In this document: in pieces, positions 32,220 to 41,328 of the stretch | Position numbering within the stretch: position 1 is the stretch's first letter | Layout: every line of letters starts with the position of its first letter | Origin: Mycolicibacterium sp. TUM20985 | GTDB taxonomy: Bacteria; Actinomycetota; Actinomycetes; Mycobacteriales; Mycobacteriaceae | Assembly (NCBI RefSeq): GCF_030295745.1 | Contig: NZ_AP027291.1 | Location: 4,588,001 to 4,652,000, forward strand | DNA length: 64,000 nucleotides | Reading direction: 5' to 3' | Position numbers and translations under genes: made by a program | Notes under the pieces: generated by a model | What the model was told of the DNA's origin: nothing | Databases searched by the model: none | Seen by the model: only the letters and a program-made list of their open reading frames with translations

Positions 32220-32852
32220 ATGACGATTCAACGACCGCGCCTCGAACCCCTGCCACCGAAGAAGGCCTCGCTGACCGCGCGGCTGATGTACCGCTACGCC
32301 AAACGCCGCTTCGGCGAGGTGCCCATCCCGTTCGCGGTGGGCGCGCATCACATGCCGCTGCTGATCGCCAACGCCGTGCACGAGACGCTGCTGGAGCGCG
32401 GCTCGACGAAGCTGCCCGCCGCCGTCCGCGAGCTCGCCGTGTACTGGACGGCCCGCACCGTCGGCTGCTCCTGGTGCGTGGACTTCGGCGCCATGATGAT
32501 TCGCCTCGACGGCTTGGACGTCGAGCGGCTCAAACGCATCGACGAGTATGCGACCTCGCCGCTGTTCGCCGACGACGAACGCGCGGCGATCGCGTACGCC
32601 GATGCGATGACCACCGACCCGCATCTCGTGACCGACGAGCAGGTCGCCGATCTGCGCCACCGCTTCGGTGATGCGGGCGCCATGGAGTTGACCTATCAGA
32701 TCGGCGTCGAGAACATGCGCGCCCGGATGAATACGGCGTTGGGAATCACCGAACAGGGCTTCAGTTCTGGGGACGCCTGCCGGGTTCCCTGGGCTACCGA
32801 CGAGCGCTCGCGCGAGGAGCATCGGACTATCGATCGAGCGGCGACGCCGTGA
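32220..32852 (+). CDS. carboxymuconolactone decarboxylase / AhpD-like protein
   Basis: The protein of about 210 residues has an AhpD-like helical core with RELAVYWTARTVGCSWCVDF, where the CxxC (CSWC) and following residues mark the peroxidase-like subgroup. The last part carries LTYQIGVENMRARMNTALG, also typical. The redox role is inferred from the motif; the substrate is unknown. I chose the ATG at 32220 (MTIQRPRLEP); the ribosome site is weak. The 3' end overlaps the convergent sigJ by 26 bp. In other actinobacteria such proteins often sit beside SigJ-type ECF sigma genes, as here. Confidence 0.8.
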   Translation: MTIQRPRLEPLPPKKASLTARLMYRYAKRRFGEVPIPFAVGAHHMPLLIANAVHETLLERGSTKLPAAVRELAVYWTARTVGCSWCVDFGAMMIRLDGLDVERLKRIDEYATSPLFADDERAAIAYADAMTTDPHLVTDEQVADLRHRFGDAGAMELTYQIGVENMRARMNTALGITEQGFSSGDACRVPWATDERSREEHRTIDRAATP

Positions 32853-33735
32853 ACTTGTCCGGGTTGGCAATATCCCAAATGGCACAGACCTTTCCGTCGC
32901 GGACGGTCAACGCCTGAATGTGGGGCTGCATCGCGGGACCGTCGTCGTTGGCGTCGAATCCAGTGGTGATCATGCCGAGCTCACCGTTGACCAGTGCCAG
33001 CTGAGCCCCCTCGAAGAACCTCGCCCCATATCGCGCGGCCAGACCGAAGATGAAACGCGCCACCTTGTCCGGGCCGTGGATGACGCGAGCGGCGGTGGGC
33101 GCCTTGCGGTTCGAGTCACCGGTGAAGGTCACCTCGGGATGCAGAAGCGCGACGACGGCCGCCATGTCGCCCGACGCCATGGCGGCCATCAACCGTCCGA
33201 CCACTTCGTCGTGGGAGGCGTCCGCCCCGGGCGCATCGGCGTCGGCGACCGCGCGGCGGGCGCGTGAGGCCAGCTGCCGCGCGGCTGGTGCACTGACGCC
33301 GAGCACCTCGGCGATCTCACCGAACGGCACGGCGAACCCGTCGTGCAAAACGAACGCAACCCGCTGATCCGGGGTGAGTCGCTCGAGCACCACCATCGCG
33401 ACGAAGCGGGCGTCCTCGTCGGCGACGACGGCGGCCAGCGGATCGGACCGGTCCAGGGGCGTCACCACCGGCTCGGGCAGCCACTCCCCGTAGTAGGTTT
33501 CGCGCCGGTGGGCGGCCGACCGGAGCCGATCCAGCCCAATTCGGCTGACGACGGTGGTCAGCCACGCGCGCGAGTCGGTGATGCCGTCGCGGGCCGAACC
33601 CATTGCGTCCCAACGCAACCACGCATCCTGCACGGCGTCCTCGGCGTCGGCGAACGTGCCGGTGAGCCGGTAGGCGACGGCGAGGAGGTGGGCACGCAGC
33701 CGCTCGAACTCGTCGGCCCACTGCGCGGTGGTCAC
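32827..33735 (-). CDS. sigJ: ECF sigma factor SigJ (with C-terminal SnoaL-like domain)
   Basis: The 302-residue protein has sigma region 2 at about residues 10-75 (HLLAVAYRLTGTFADAEDAV, then DAWLRWD), and region 4 at about 115-170 (LERLTPDQRVAFVLHDGF, GEIAEVLGVSAPAARQLASR). The C-terminal 120 residues form a SnoaL/NTF2-like domain. This ECF41-type design replaces a separate anti-sigma factor: the tail controls activity. Synteny with an Rv3329-like aminotransferase and dacB1 supports sigJ (Rv3328c). The convergent overlap with a CMD protein gene matches the usual ECF41 partnership. Confidence 0.9.
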   Translation of the reverse strand: MTTAQWADEFERLRAHLLAVAYRLTGTFADAEDAVQDAWLRWDAMGSARDGITDSRAWLTTVVSRIGLDRLRSAAHRRETYYGEWLPEPVVTPLDRSDPLAAVVADEDARFVAMVVLERLTPDQRVAFVLHDGFAVPFGEIAEVLGVSAPAARQLASRARRAVADADAPGADASHDEVVGRLMAAMASGDMAAVVALLHPEVTFTGDSNRKAPTAARVIHGPDKVARFIFGLAARYGARFFEGAQLALVNGELGMITTGFDANDDGPAMQPHIQALTVRDGKVCAIWDIANPDKFTASPLDR

Positions 33736-33775
33736 CAGCTGAGACTAGCGGCGGGACGTGCCCGACGGCAGGGGT

Positions 33776-33835
33776 GCGAGCGTGCGTGAAGTTCGATTGT
33801 GCCGCGGCGCGTCGCCCGCAGACACGCACGCTCGC
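33776..33835. repeat. intergenic palindromic repeat (copy A) upstream of sigJ
   Basis: Perfect 13-base inverted arms GCGAGCGTGCGTG (33776-33788) and CACGCACGCTCGC (33823-33835) lie in a 60-bp element. The right 22 bases are the same as in copy B at 52163-52222, which has the same total length. It stands between divergent genes, so it is not simply a terminator. Confidence 0.8.
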
Positions 33836-33976
33836 GACAAGGGGCTTAGGACTCCTTTCGGCACCGAATTCGTAGCTGTGAAGATGCTGTGGTCACTAAT
33901 TTCGTCGTCGACGCGCGATTTGGCAACGGAAACCGTATTCTCCAACCGTTCGTCTGACCTGAACAGGGAGATACCA

Positions 33977-35686
33977 ATGACCACCGTTGACTCGGGAAGT
34001 TCCGGTACCGGCGCAACCGTCGACAGCAAGGGCCTGAAGGGCGGCTCGCTCGGTCTGCTGTCCAGCGTCGTAGTGGGCATGGCCTCGACCGCACCCGCCT
34101 ACAGCCTCGCCGCGGTCCTCGGACTGATCGTGGCCAGCGGCGCCGGCGTCAAGGCCGCGTCGATCGTGCTGCTGGCGTTCGTGCCGATCTACCTGATCGC
34201 CGTCGCCTACCAGGAGCTCAACAAGGCCGAGCCGGACTGCGGCACCACCTTCACCTGGGCATCGCGCGCGTTCGGGCCGCTGGTCGGGTGGATGGGCGGC
34301 TGGGGCATCATCGCCGCCGACGTCATCGTGATGGCGAACTTGGCACAGATCGCAGGCGCCTACTCGTTCACCTTCGTCGGCGACCTTGGCTGGACGTCCG
34401 TCGCCGACCTGGCCAACAGCACGCTCTGGTCCACGGTGGCGGGTGTCATCTGGATCGTCGTCATGACCTATATCTGCTATCGCGGGATCGAGGTTTCGGC
34501 GCGCCTGCAGTACTTCCTGCTGGGCTTCGAGGTCATCATCCTGGTGGTGATCTCGATCTACGCGCTGGTCAAGGTCTACACCAACAACGCGTTGGCAGGG
34601 GAGTCCATCAACCCGTCGCTGTCCTGGTTCTGGCCCGGTGGTCTGGACTTCGGCACGGTCATCGCCCCGGCGATCCTGATCGCGATCTTCATCTACTGGG
34701 GTTGGGACACCGCGGTGGCGTGCAACGAGGAGTCCGACGACCCGGGCACCACACCCGGCAGGGCCGCGGTGCTCTCGACCTTCCTGCTGCTGGCGACCTA
34801 CGCCATCGTCACCGTCGCCGTCGTGGCCTTCGCCGGCGTCGGCGAAGACGGTGCGGGGCTCGGCAATCCGGACAACTCGGCCGACGTCTTCGCGGCCATC
34901 GGACCCGCCCTGTTCGGCGATAGCGTGATGGGGCACATCGGTCTGCTCCTGCTCTCGGCGACGATTCTGACGTCGGCGTCCGCCTCGACGCAGACCACGA
35001 TCCTGCCGACGGCCCGCACCACGCTGTCGATGGGCGTCTACAAGGCCCTGCCGGAGTCGTTCGCCAAGATCCACCGCAAGTACCTGACGCCGACGGTCTC
35101 CACCATCGTGATGGGTGCGGTATCGATCTTCTTCTATGTGATGTTCACCCTCATCAGCAGCAGTCTGCTGCTGGCCCTCATCGGGTCGGTGGGCTTGATG
35201 ATTGCCTTCTACTACGGCATGACCGGGTTCGCGTGCGTCTGGTACTACCGCAAGACGCTCACCCGGTCGGCGCGTGACCTCATGATGCGCGGCGTCGTAC
35301 CCCTCCTGGGCGCCGTCATGTTGACGGTGGTCTTCGCCTACGGCCTGATCTCCTACTCCAAGCCCGACTACCTGCTCGACGACGACGGCAACAACGTCAC
35401 GATCCTGGGCTTCGGCGCGGTCGCGGTCGTTGGCATCGGCGCACTCGTCCTCGGCGTGATCATGATGTTCGTCTGGCGGGCCATGTCGCCGAGCTTCTTC
35501 AAGGGCGAGACCCTGCCGCGTCGGTCGGATCTGCTGCTGGAACCCGCCGTCGGCTCGGTGGCTCGCTTCGGACTGCCCGACTCCGGGGACATGCCGACGG
35601 TCATCTCCCCCGACCTGTCGAACCTGCCGGCCGGAGAGACGGCGGTCGATTCGGTCACCGGCGAGGAGTTCACCAAGAACAGCTGA
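33977..35686 (+). CDS. APC-family amino acid permease (first of two)
   Basis: The protein of about 569 residues has about 12 helices and APC signatures GMASTAPAYSLAAVLG in helix 1, CGTTFTWASRAFGPLVGW, and IFIYWGWDTAVACNEESDDP in the helix 6 region. It resembles transporters of amino acids or amines. I chose the ATG at 33977 because GGGAG is seven bases upstream; the open frame to 33758 crosses a palindromic repeat. The cytosolic C-terminal tail of about 60 residues is longer than usual. It heads a run with a second APC permease and a Usp protein. Confidence 0.86.
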   Translation: MTTVDSGSSGTGATVDSKGLKGGSLGLLSSVVVGMASTAPAYSLAAVLGLIVASGAGVKAASIVLLAFVPIYLIAVAYQELNKAEPDCGTTFTWASRAFGPLVGWMGGWGIIAADVIVMANLAQIAGAYSFTFVGDLGWTSVADLANSTLWSTVAGVIWIVVMTYICYRGIEVSARLQYFLLGFEVIILVVISIYALVKVYTNNALAGESINPSLSWFWPGGLDFGTVIAPAILIAIFIYWGWDTAVACNEESDDPGTTPGRAAVLSTFLLLATYAIVTVAVVAFAGVGEDGAGLGNPDNSADVFAAIGPALFGDSVMGHIGLLLLSATILTSASASTQTTILPTARTTLSMGVYKALPESFAKIHRKYLTPTVSTIVMGAVSIFFYVMFTLISSSLLLALIGSVGLMIAFYYGMTGFACVWYYRKTLTRSARDLMMRGVVPLLGAVMLTVVFAYGLISYSKPDYLLDDDGNNVTILGFGAVAVVGIGALVLGVIMMFVWRAMSPSFFKGETLPRRSDLLLEPAVGSVARFGLPDSGDMPTVISPDLSNLPAGETAVDSVTGEEFTKNS

Positions 35687-35772
35687 TCGGCCGTGTAAAT
35701 CCCGTGAAACGATTCCTCACGGGAAGTCGACAGTAAGTCACCAGGAACTTGCCAGGACCGTATATTCCTGGC

Positions 35773-37284
35773 ATGGCTATCGCTGAACCGACGGCAGGTC
35801 CCGTCACCAACGACAAGGGCCTCCAGTCCGGGGCCATCGGCCTGGTCGGCAACGTCGTCATCGGCCTCGCCGCCGTTGCCCCGGCCTACAGCCTGGCCGC
35901 GACGCTGGGCTACGTGGTCCTCGCCGTCGGCGAGAAGGCGCCTGCGATGTTCGTGCTCGCCTTCATCCCGATGCTCCTCGTCGCCTTCGGCTACAAGGAA
36001 TTGTCCCAGGACACGCCCGACTGCGGCACCACCTTCACCTGGGGGACAAAGGCTTTCGGCCCATGGATCGGCTGGATTGGCGGCTGGGGGCTGGCGGTGT
36101 CGGCGATCATCGTGCTGGCCAACGTCGCCGAGGTGGCCGCCATCTACCTGTACCGGTTCCTCGGCTTGGACGACCTGGCCGAAAGCCTGCTGGCCAAGGT
36201 GCTTCTCGGCTCCTTCTTCATCATCACCATGACACTCGTCAGCGCTCGCGGCGTCGCCGTGTCGGAGAAGATGCAGAACGTCCTGATCGCCGTCCAATTT
36301 GGAGTGCTGACCATCGTCAGCATCTTCGCGCTGATCCGCGTCTACTCCGGAACCGCTGGCGCGCAGGCGATCATGCCGCAGCTGTCCTGGCTGTGGCCGG
36401 GCGGACTGGACCTGTCGTCCATCGCAGCGGCGATCATCCTCTGCATCTTCATCTACTGGGGTTGGGACGCCTGCCTCGCGGTCGGCGAAGAGACCAAGGA
36501 CCCGGGCAGGACGCCGGGCATCGCCGCCGTGATCACCACCCTGATCCTGGTATGCACCTACGTCCTGGTGGCCTACGCGATCGAATCCTTCGCCGGCTTC
36601 AGCGAGGTGGGCATCGGTCTGAACAACCCCAACAACACCGACGACGTGCTAACCGTGCTCGGCGAGCCGGTGGCGGGCAGCATCGTGGCCTCCCTGCTGT
36701 TGCTGACCGTCGCGGTATCGGCACTGTCGTCGACGCAGACGACGATTCTGCCGACGGCGCGCGGCACACTGTCCATGGCGGTCTACGAGGCAATCCCCAA
36801 GCGGTTCGCGAGCGTACATCCGAGGTACATGACCCCCGCCTTCGGCACCATCGTGATGGGTTGCGCGGCACTGTTCTTCTACCTGGTGCTGACCTTCCTC
36901 TCGGAGAACGCCCTCGCCGACTCCGTGGCATCGTTGGGCCTGGCGGTCGCGTTCTACTACGGCATCACCGCCTACAGCTGCGTCTGGTACTTCCGCAGGA
37001 CGCTGTTCCAGTCCGTGCGAAACCTGTTCTTCCGCGGCATCTTCCCGCTCCTGGGTGCCCTGGCCATGACGTGGGCGTTCGTCTACAGCGCGATCGAGAT
37101 GATGGCACCCGACTACGGTTACACGGCGTTCGGACCGCTGGGCGGCGTCTTCGTCCTCGGGGTCGGCATGCTGGTGCTCGGCATCCCGCTGATGCTGGCC
37201 TGCTTCGCGTTCGGCACCAAGCGGTTCTTCCGTGGCGAGACACTCACCGCCACGACCGAGGTCAAGGTCCCGGACACCTTCTGA
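35773..37284 (+). CDS. APC-family amino acid permease (second of two)
   Basis: The protein of about 503 residues is a clear paralogue of the preceding permease: VIGLAAVAPAYSLAATLG, DCGTTFTWGTKAFGPW, IFIYWGWDACLAVGEETKDP and TTILPTARGTLSMAVYEA parallel its motifs throughout. Tandem duplication followed by divergence is likely, with separate substrates. The ATG at 35773 begins MAIAEPTAGP; a slightly longer start at 35749 is possible. The gap of 86 bp to the first permease may hold its own promoter, as AT content rises there. Confidence 0.86.
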   Translation: MAIAEPTAGPVTNDKGLQSGAIGLVGNVVIGLAAVAPAYSLAATLGYVVLAVGEKAPAMFVLAFIPMLLVAFGYKELSQDTPDCGTTFTWGTKAFGPWIGWIGGWGLAVSAIIVLANVAEVAAIYLYRFLGLDDLAESLLAKVLLGSFFIITMTLVSARGVAVSEKMQNVLIAVQFGVLTIVSIFALIRVYSGTAGAQAIMPQLSWLWPGGLDLSSIAAAIILCIFIYWGWDACLAVGEETKDPGRTPGIAAVITTLILVCTYVLVAYAIESFAGFSEVGIGLNNPNNTDDVLTVLGEPVAGSIVASLLLLTVAVSALSSTQTTILPTARGTLSMAVYEAIPKRFASVHPRYMTPAFGTIVMGCAALFFYLVLTFLSENALADSVASLGLAVAFYYGITAYSCVWYFRRTLFQSVRNLFFRGIFPLLGALAMTWAFVYSAIEMMAPDYGYTAFGPLGGVFVLGVGMLVLGIPLMLACFAFGTKRFFRGETLTATTEVKVPDTF

Positions 37285-37310
37285 AGCACTTCGAAAGGGT
37301 GTGAACGTCA

Positions 37311-38171
37311 ATGCATTTGACCGTGGGCTACCTGGCAACGCCGACCGGTGACGACGGCATCGCGCTGGCCGGCGCCTTGGCCAACACCTTCGACGCGACG
37401 GTCGACGTCGTGCTCGTCGTACGCGAGGAGTATCCCGACGGCCACCCCGGCCGCGTCGAGTACCAGCAATTGCTGGTGCGCAAGGGCGAGGAATGGGTGG
37501 CTCAGGCCATCGCCGCGCTGGCCGCCGTCGGCGTGTCCGCCAACCCGAACGTGCTCGTCGGCGAGTCGTATTCGGAGACGTTGATCGGGTTCGCCGAGGA
37601 GAAGGACTCGGATCTGATCGTCATCGGCGGGGCGCGCGACGGGATCTTCGGCGGGCACGTGATCGGCTCGATCGCCGGTGCCCTCCTGCACTGCTCCCCC
37701 ATCCCCGTCGCGCTGGCCCCCCGCGGTTTCGCCGAGGATCCCCCGGAGCGGATCGACATGGTCACCGCGGCCGTACCGACGAAGGCGGGTGAGGACAACC
37801 CCCTGCCCTTCGCCCTGACGCTCGCCAGCGCATCAGGGGTGTCGATGCGGATGCTCTCGCTGGTGTCGGGCGAGGATCTGGCTCACCACGCCAGCCCGAA
37901 AGAGGTTCGTCAAGCCAAGATCTCGGCCGCCGAGGCCAACCTCGCCGTGGCGGCCAGGGCGCTGCCGGATGCACCCGAGATCGAGTCCCTGGTGGCCGAC
38001 GGCTCCACGCTCGAGTCGGCGCTGAAGAAACTCAACTGGGATGAGTCAGACGTGCTGGTGATCGGATCGAGCCGGTTCGCGGCACCCAAGAGGTTGTTCC
38101 TCGGGTCGACGGCGGCGCGCATCCTCGCCGGTGTGGACGCGCCGGTGATCGTGGTGCCGCGGGCCGAGTGA
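37311..38171 (+). CDS. universal stress protein, two Usp domains
   Basis: The 286-residue protein consists of two Usp domains in tandem, about 1-140 and 150-286. The ATP-binding glycine motif is intact in both: VIGGARDGIFGGHVIGS and VIGSSRFAAPKRLFLGS. Usp proteins of this type bind ATP and often pair with transporters; here it follows two permeases by 26 bp and probably shares their transcript. A role in tuning transport is inferred only. Start ATG 37311 gives the family N-terminus MHLTVGYLATP. Confidence 0.88.
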   Translation: MHLTVGYLATPTGDDGIALAGALANTFDATVDVVLVVREEYPDGHPGRVEYQQLLVRKGEEWVAQAIAALAAVGVSANPNVLVGESYSETLIGFAEEKDSDLIVIGGARDGIFGGHVIGSIAGALLHCSPIPVALAPRGFAEDPPERIDMVTAAVPTKAGEDNPLPFALTLASASGVSMRMLSLVSGEDLAHHASPKEVRQAKISAAEANLAVAARALPDAPEIESLVADGSTLESALKKLNWDESDVLVIGSSRFAAPKRLFLGSTAARILAGVDAPVIVVPRAE

Positions 38172-38185
38172 TCAACACTGACCCG

Positions 38186-38460
38186 GCTACCCGGTAGCGG
38201 CCGCGCGCTCCCACAGGATGGTTGCGGCGGAGGCGATTCCGGCCGACGGCCGCCCAGGATGCGAGACGAACAGCAGCGCGGTCGCGACCGCTGCGAGCAC
38301 TACGGCGTTGACGACGACGGTCCGACGACCGCCGCCCCCAGCACGTAGCCGATCAACGCGATGAGCGGGCCGGCGACCGGTAGGCCTTCATCCGCGGCGA
38401 TACCCATGCCGAGGATCACGGCGTTGCCGGTCGTGTTGCCGGTGCACGAACGGGCGTGAA
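38186..38460 (-). pseudogene. remnant of a DUF1275 (YoaK-like) membrane protein gene
   Basis: The stretch of 296 bases between the Usp gene and ggt holds no intact ORF, but the minus strand translates in pieces. One frame gives TGNTTGNAVILGMGIAADEG and LPVAGPLIALIGYVLGAAV, which resembles the TGNxVxLG core of DUF1275 membrane proteins. After a frame change it continues VVNAVVLAAVATALLFVSHP and later IASAATILW. Both ends are missing. The family name is from memory of the motif and could be wrong, but a decayed membrane-protein gene is well supported. Confidence 0.5.
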
Positions 38461-38467
38461 TCTGGAC

Positions 38468-40069
38468 TCACTGTGTCGCTGAGGCAGGACGGGGGTGGCG
38501 GGCGTACTGCGCCACGATGCCAGACCCATCCGCCCGCGGATCGGCTGCGGCAGTGAGCTGCCCGTTCGCGTCGACGGTGACCACGTTGGCTTGCCCGAGC
38601 TCCTCGGCGTGCGGCGCGACCTCGGCGACCGACAGGCCCGATGCCCGGAGGGCCGCCACCGCCGTCCGGTCCGAGTCCGACTCGATGACGACGGTCCGCT
38701 CCGTCGCCCCGAACACCTGTCGCCCCACGATGGCGCGGGGGGCGGCGATGGCATCGGCGGCGGTCGCCCCGGCCATCAGCCGCAGGAAGACCTGGGTGAG
38801 GATCTGCGGCTGCCCCTGCCCACCCATCGTCGCCAGCACGTGCCGCAGTTCGTCGTTCTCGGTCACGATCATGGGCATCAGCGTATGCGCCGGACGCTTC
38901 CTGGCGGCCAACAGGTTTGGCGACTGCGGGCGAAGGGAGAAGCTGGTGCCGCGATCGTGGAAGAGGATGCCGGTCTGCGGGTCGATGAGCCCGGCGCCGA
39001 ACGCGTGATACACGCTCTGGATCAACGACACCCCGATCCCGTCGCTGTCGGCGGCGGCGATGCCGACGGTGTCGCCGCGTGGTACCGGGCGCGGAACGGT
39101 CGCGTCCACCAGCGGGCTGACGGCGTACAGGTCGTCGTCGACCAGGGCCGTGACGTCCACGGGGGTGACGCGCGGGTCGCCCAGATAGCGCGATCGCAGG
39201 GCATTCCCGTGGTGGAACACCCGCATCAGCGTTCCGATCCCCTCCCCCGACGACGCGTCGATGCCGAGTTCGTCGATGGCGCGCAACGCCCGAAGCATCA
39301 CGAAGCCATGGGTATTCGGCGGGCTGGTCAACACCCTCAGGCCACGGAAGTCCACCGCGATGGGATCGGTGACCTCGGGCCGGAACGCGGCGAAGTCGGC
39401 GCCATCGAGCACCGATCCGTGGGAACGCAGGTACTCCACGGTGCGTGCGGCGAGGGCACCGGCATAGAACTCGTCGGGGCCACCGACTGCGAGCGCCGCG
39501 AAGGTCTCGGCCAGCGCCGGCTGCCGGAGCTGATCACCGCGGCCAAGCAACCGCCCATTGGGTCGGAACACACGGTCGAAGTCTTCCTGCCCGTGCAGAT
39601 CCGCGTTCTCCGCGTCGGCGAGGTGGGCGGCCAGGGACGCCGCCACCGGCACACCGTCCCTGGCTGCCCGCTCGGCGGGTCGTAGCAGGCGCTCCCACGG
39701 GAGCCGACTTCCAAAGTCCCGCAACGTCTCCCAACCACGTACACCGCCTGGAACCGTGACGGTGTCCGCGCCGCGATCCGGTAACGTCGCGCCGTACTTG
39801 GCCCGCATGGCGGCGGCATCGGCGGCGGAGCCTGCCCACCCCGAGGCGTTGACGTGGTGCACGGCACCGTCGGCCGTGCGTACCAGCGCGATCAGATCCC
39901 CGCCGAGCGCCACGTTGTGCGGATACACCACGGTGAGGACGGCGGCCGCGGCGATGGCGGCGTCGATGGCGTTGCCGCCGTCGCGGTAGGCCGCCATCGC
40001 GGCCTCCGTCGCCGTGGCGTGGGGTGTGGCGATGGCGCCGGTGAAGGTGCCGGGCCGGGAGGTAAACAC
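38468..40069 (-). CDS. ggt: gamma-glutamyltransferase family (Ntn) hydrolase
   Basis: The protein of about 533 residues has the GGT layout. The large-subunit part begins GAIATPHATATEAAMAAYRD and continues GGNAIDAAIAAAAVLTVVYP. The autocleavage threonine is expected in GDTVGIAAADSDG near residue 350, followed by GILFHDRGTSFSL and TMGGQGQPQILTQ of the small subunit. It should cleave or transfer gamma-glutamyl groups. I chose the GTG at 40069, with GAGGGAG upstream, because the longer frame (to 40321) overlaps the next gene. With this start there is no signal peptide, so it would be cytosolic, unlike the secreted classical enzyme. Confidence 0.82.
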   Translation of the reverse strand: MFTSRPGTFTGAIATPHATATEAAMAAYRDGGNAIDAAIAAAAVLTVVYPHNVALGGDLIALVRTADGAVHHVNASGWAGSAADAAAMRAKYGATLPDRGADTVTVPGGVRGWETLRDFGSRLPWERLLRPAERAARDGVPVAASLAAHLADAENADLHGQEDFDRVFRPNGRLLGRGDQLRQPALAETFAALAVGGPDEFYAGALAARTVEYLRSHGSVLDGADFAAFRPEVTDPIAVDFRGLRVLTSPPNTHGFVMLRALRAIDELGIDASSGEGIGTLMRVFHHGNALRSRYLGDPRVTPVDVTALVDDDLYAVSPLVDATVPRPVPRGDTVGIAAADSDGIGVSLIQSVYHAFGAGLIDPQTGILFHDRGTSFSLRPQSPNLLAARKRPAHTLMPMIVTENDELRHVLATMGGQGQPQILTQVFLRLMAGATAADAIAAPRAIVGRQVFGATERTVVIESDSDRTAVAALRASGLSVAEVAPHAEELGQANVVTVDANGQLTAAADPRADGSGIVAQYARHPRPASATQ

Positions 40070-40128
40070 GGTGGGACTGCTCCCTCGGGGTTGGTGTTCG
40101 CGGAAGGTCCGTGTGGCGGCGACCGCCG

Positions 40129-41328
40129 TCAGAAGTTGAAACCCAGCTGCGCCGGGACGTCGCTGCGGAAGGCGGCATCGAACTGAATGATGGACTCCGG
40201 GGTGCCACCGCGGATGCGGCCCGCCGCCACTAGCGGGGTCACCCGATGCACACCGAGGTACAGGCTGCCGAGCACCTCGAGATCGGTCGCGAACTCCGCA
40301 GGTGCGTCGGTGCGCACGCACCTGGCGTTCCCGCCGCGGATCGTCAGCGCGAATCGTCCACCGTCGGAACGGAATCCGTCACCGATCTCGATGACGGTGT
40401 CGAGGTCCGATGCATAGGTGCGAGCCTCCAACGCCACCGGCACGTCCATGATGCGCAGCCACAGTCCGTCCTCAGCACCGGTGGTCCGCACCAGCCGAGA
40501 ATCGGTCAACAGGTACGGCAAGGGGTCCGCCGGATGGCTGGTGGTGGTGATCGTCTCGACCAGGTCGAGGCCGATCAACGCTCGCCACAGCGCCGCGTGC
40601 GCCTCGGGTGTGACGGCCGTGAACTCCTCCACCCGAACGCTTCTCGACGCACCACGGTGCACGCGGTAGAGCAGGTAGCCGTCGGGATGCAGGAAGCAGC
40701 ACCACGGGGTGCCGCCGCCGCGCGAGTCCGCCCAGTCGGCCAGCAGGTCGTCCCACAGCGGTGCCGGTCGCTCCATCCCGCCCGGTGTGGCACGTCGATA
40801 CCGGTCGAAGATCGCGGCCAGCTCGGCGCGGTGCTCACCGGGCCGCACCACCCGCACGCCACCGGGATCGGGGGCGTCACGATGGAAGCGGGCGAAGCGC
40901 CGATCCAGGGTCAGCTCGGTGTCGACGGTGGCGGGACCGTAGCCGAACCGGCCGTAGATCCCACCCTCCGTCGCCGTCAGCGCGGCGAACGGATAGCGGG
41001 CATCGGCAAACCGCTGATGCAGCTCGGTGTACATCTCGCGCAGCAGACCACGTCGGCGGTGCGTCGGCGCGACGCCCACCCACGTGATGCCGGCGACGGG
41101 CAAGATAGCCCCACCGGGAACCGTGAGCTCGAGGTCCAGGTAATGCGCCATGCCCACGACATCGTCACCGTCGCCGACGACGACCGAACTGCGGGCGGGC
41201 ATGAGCGACCGCCACGCCGTGAAGGTCTCGGGGTGCCAGAACGATCCGTAGCTGGTCGCAGCGAGCAGCCCGACCGCGGGCCAGTCGTCCTCGACGAGAT
41301 CGCGCAGCACCGGTCCGACCTCACTCAT
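40129..41328 (-). CDS. Eis-like GNAT N-acetyltransferase
   Basis: The 399-residue protein has the Eis architecture: an N-terminal GNAT domain with the acetyl-CoA loop VAPTHRRRGLLREM near residue 88, a second degenerate GNAT domain, and a C-terminal SCP2-like domain (about 295-399) ending in an aromatic residue (LGFNF) whose terminal carboxylate serves as base in Eis enzymes. Such proteins acetylate amines, including aminoglycosides and polyamine-like compounds. The ATG overlaps the stop of the aldehyde dehydrogenase (ATGA), so the two are translationally coupled. Confidence 0.85.
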   Translation of the reverse strand: MSEVGPVLRDLVEDDWPAVGLLAATSYGSFWHPETFTAWRSLMPARSSVVVGDGDDVVGMAHYLDLELTVPGGAILPVAGITWVGVAPTHRRRGLLREMYTELHQRFADARYPFAALTATEGGIYGRFGYGPATVDTELTLDRRFARFHRDAPDPGGVRVVRPGEHRAELAAIFDRYRRATPGGMERPAPLWDDLLADWADSRGGGTPWCCFLHPDGYLLYRVHRGASRSVRVEEFTAVTPEAHAALWRALIGLDLVETITTTSHPADPLPYLLTDSRLVRTTGAEDGLWLRIMDVPVALEARTYASDLDTVIEIGDGFRSDGGRFALTIRGGNARCVRTDAPAEFATDLEVLGSLYLGVHRVTPLVAAGRIRGGTPESIIQFDAAFRSDVPAQLGFNF

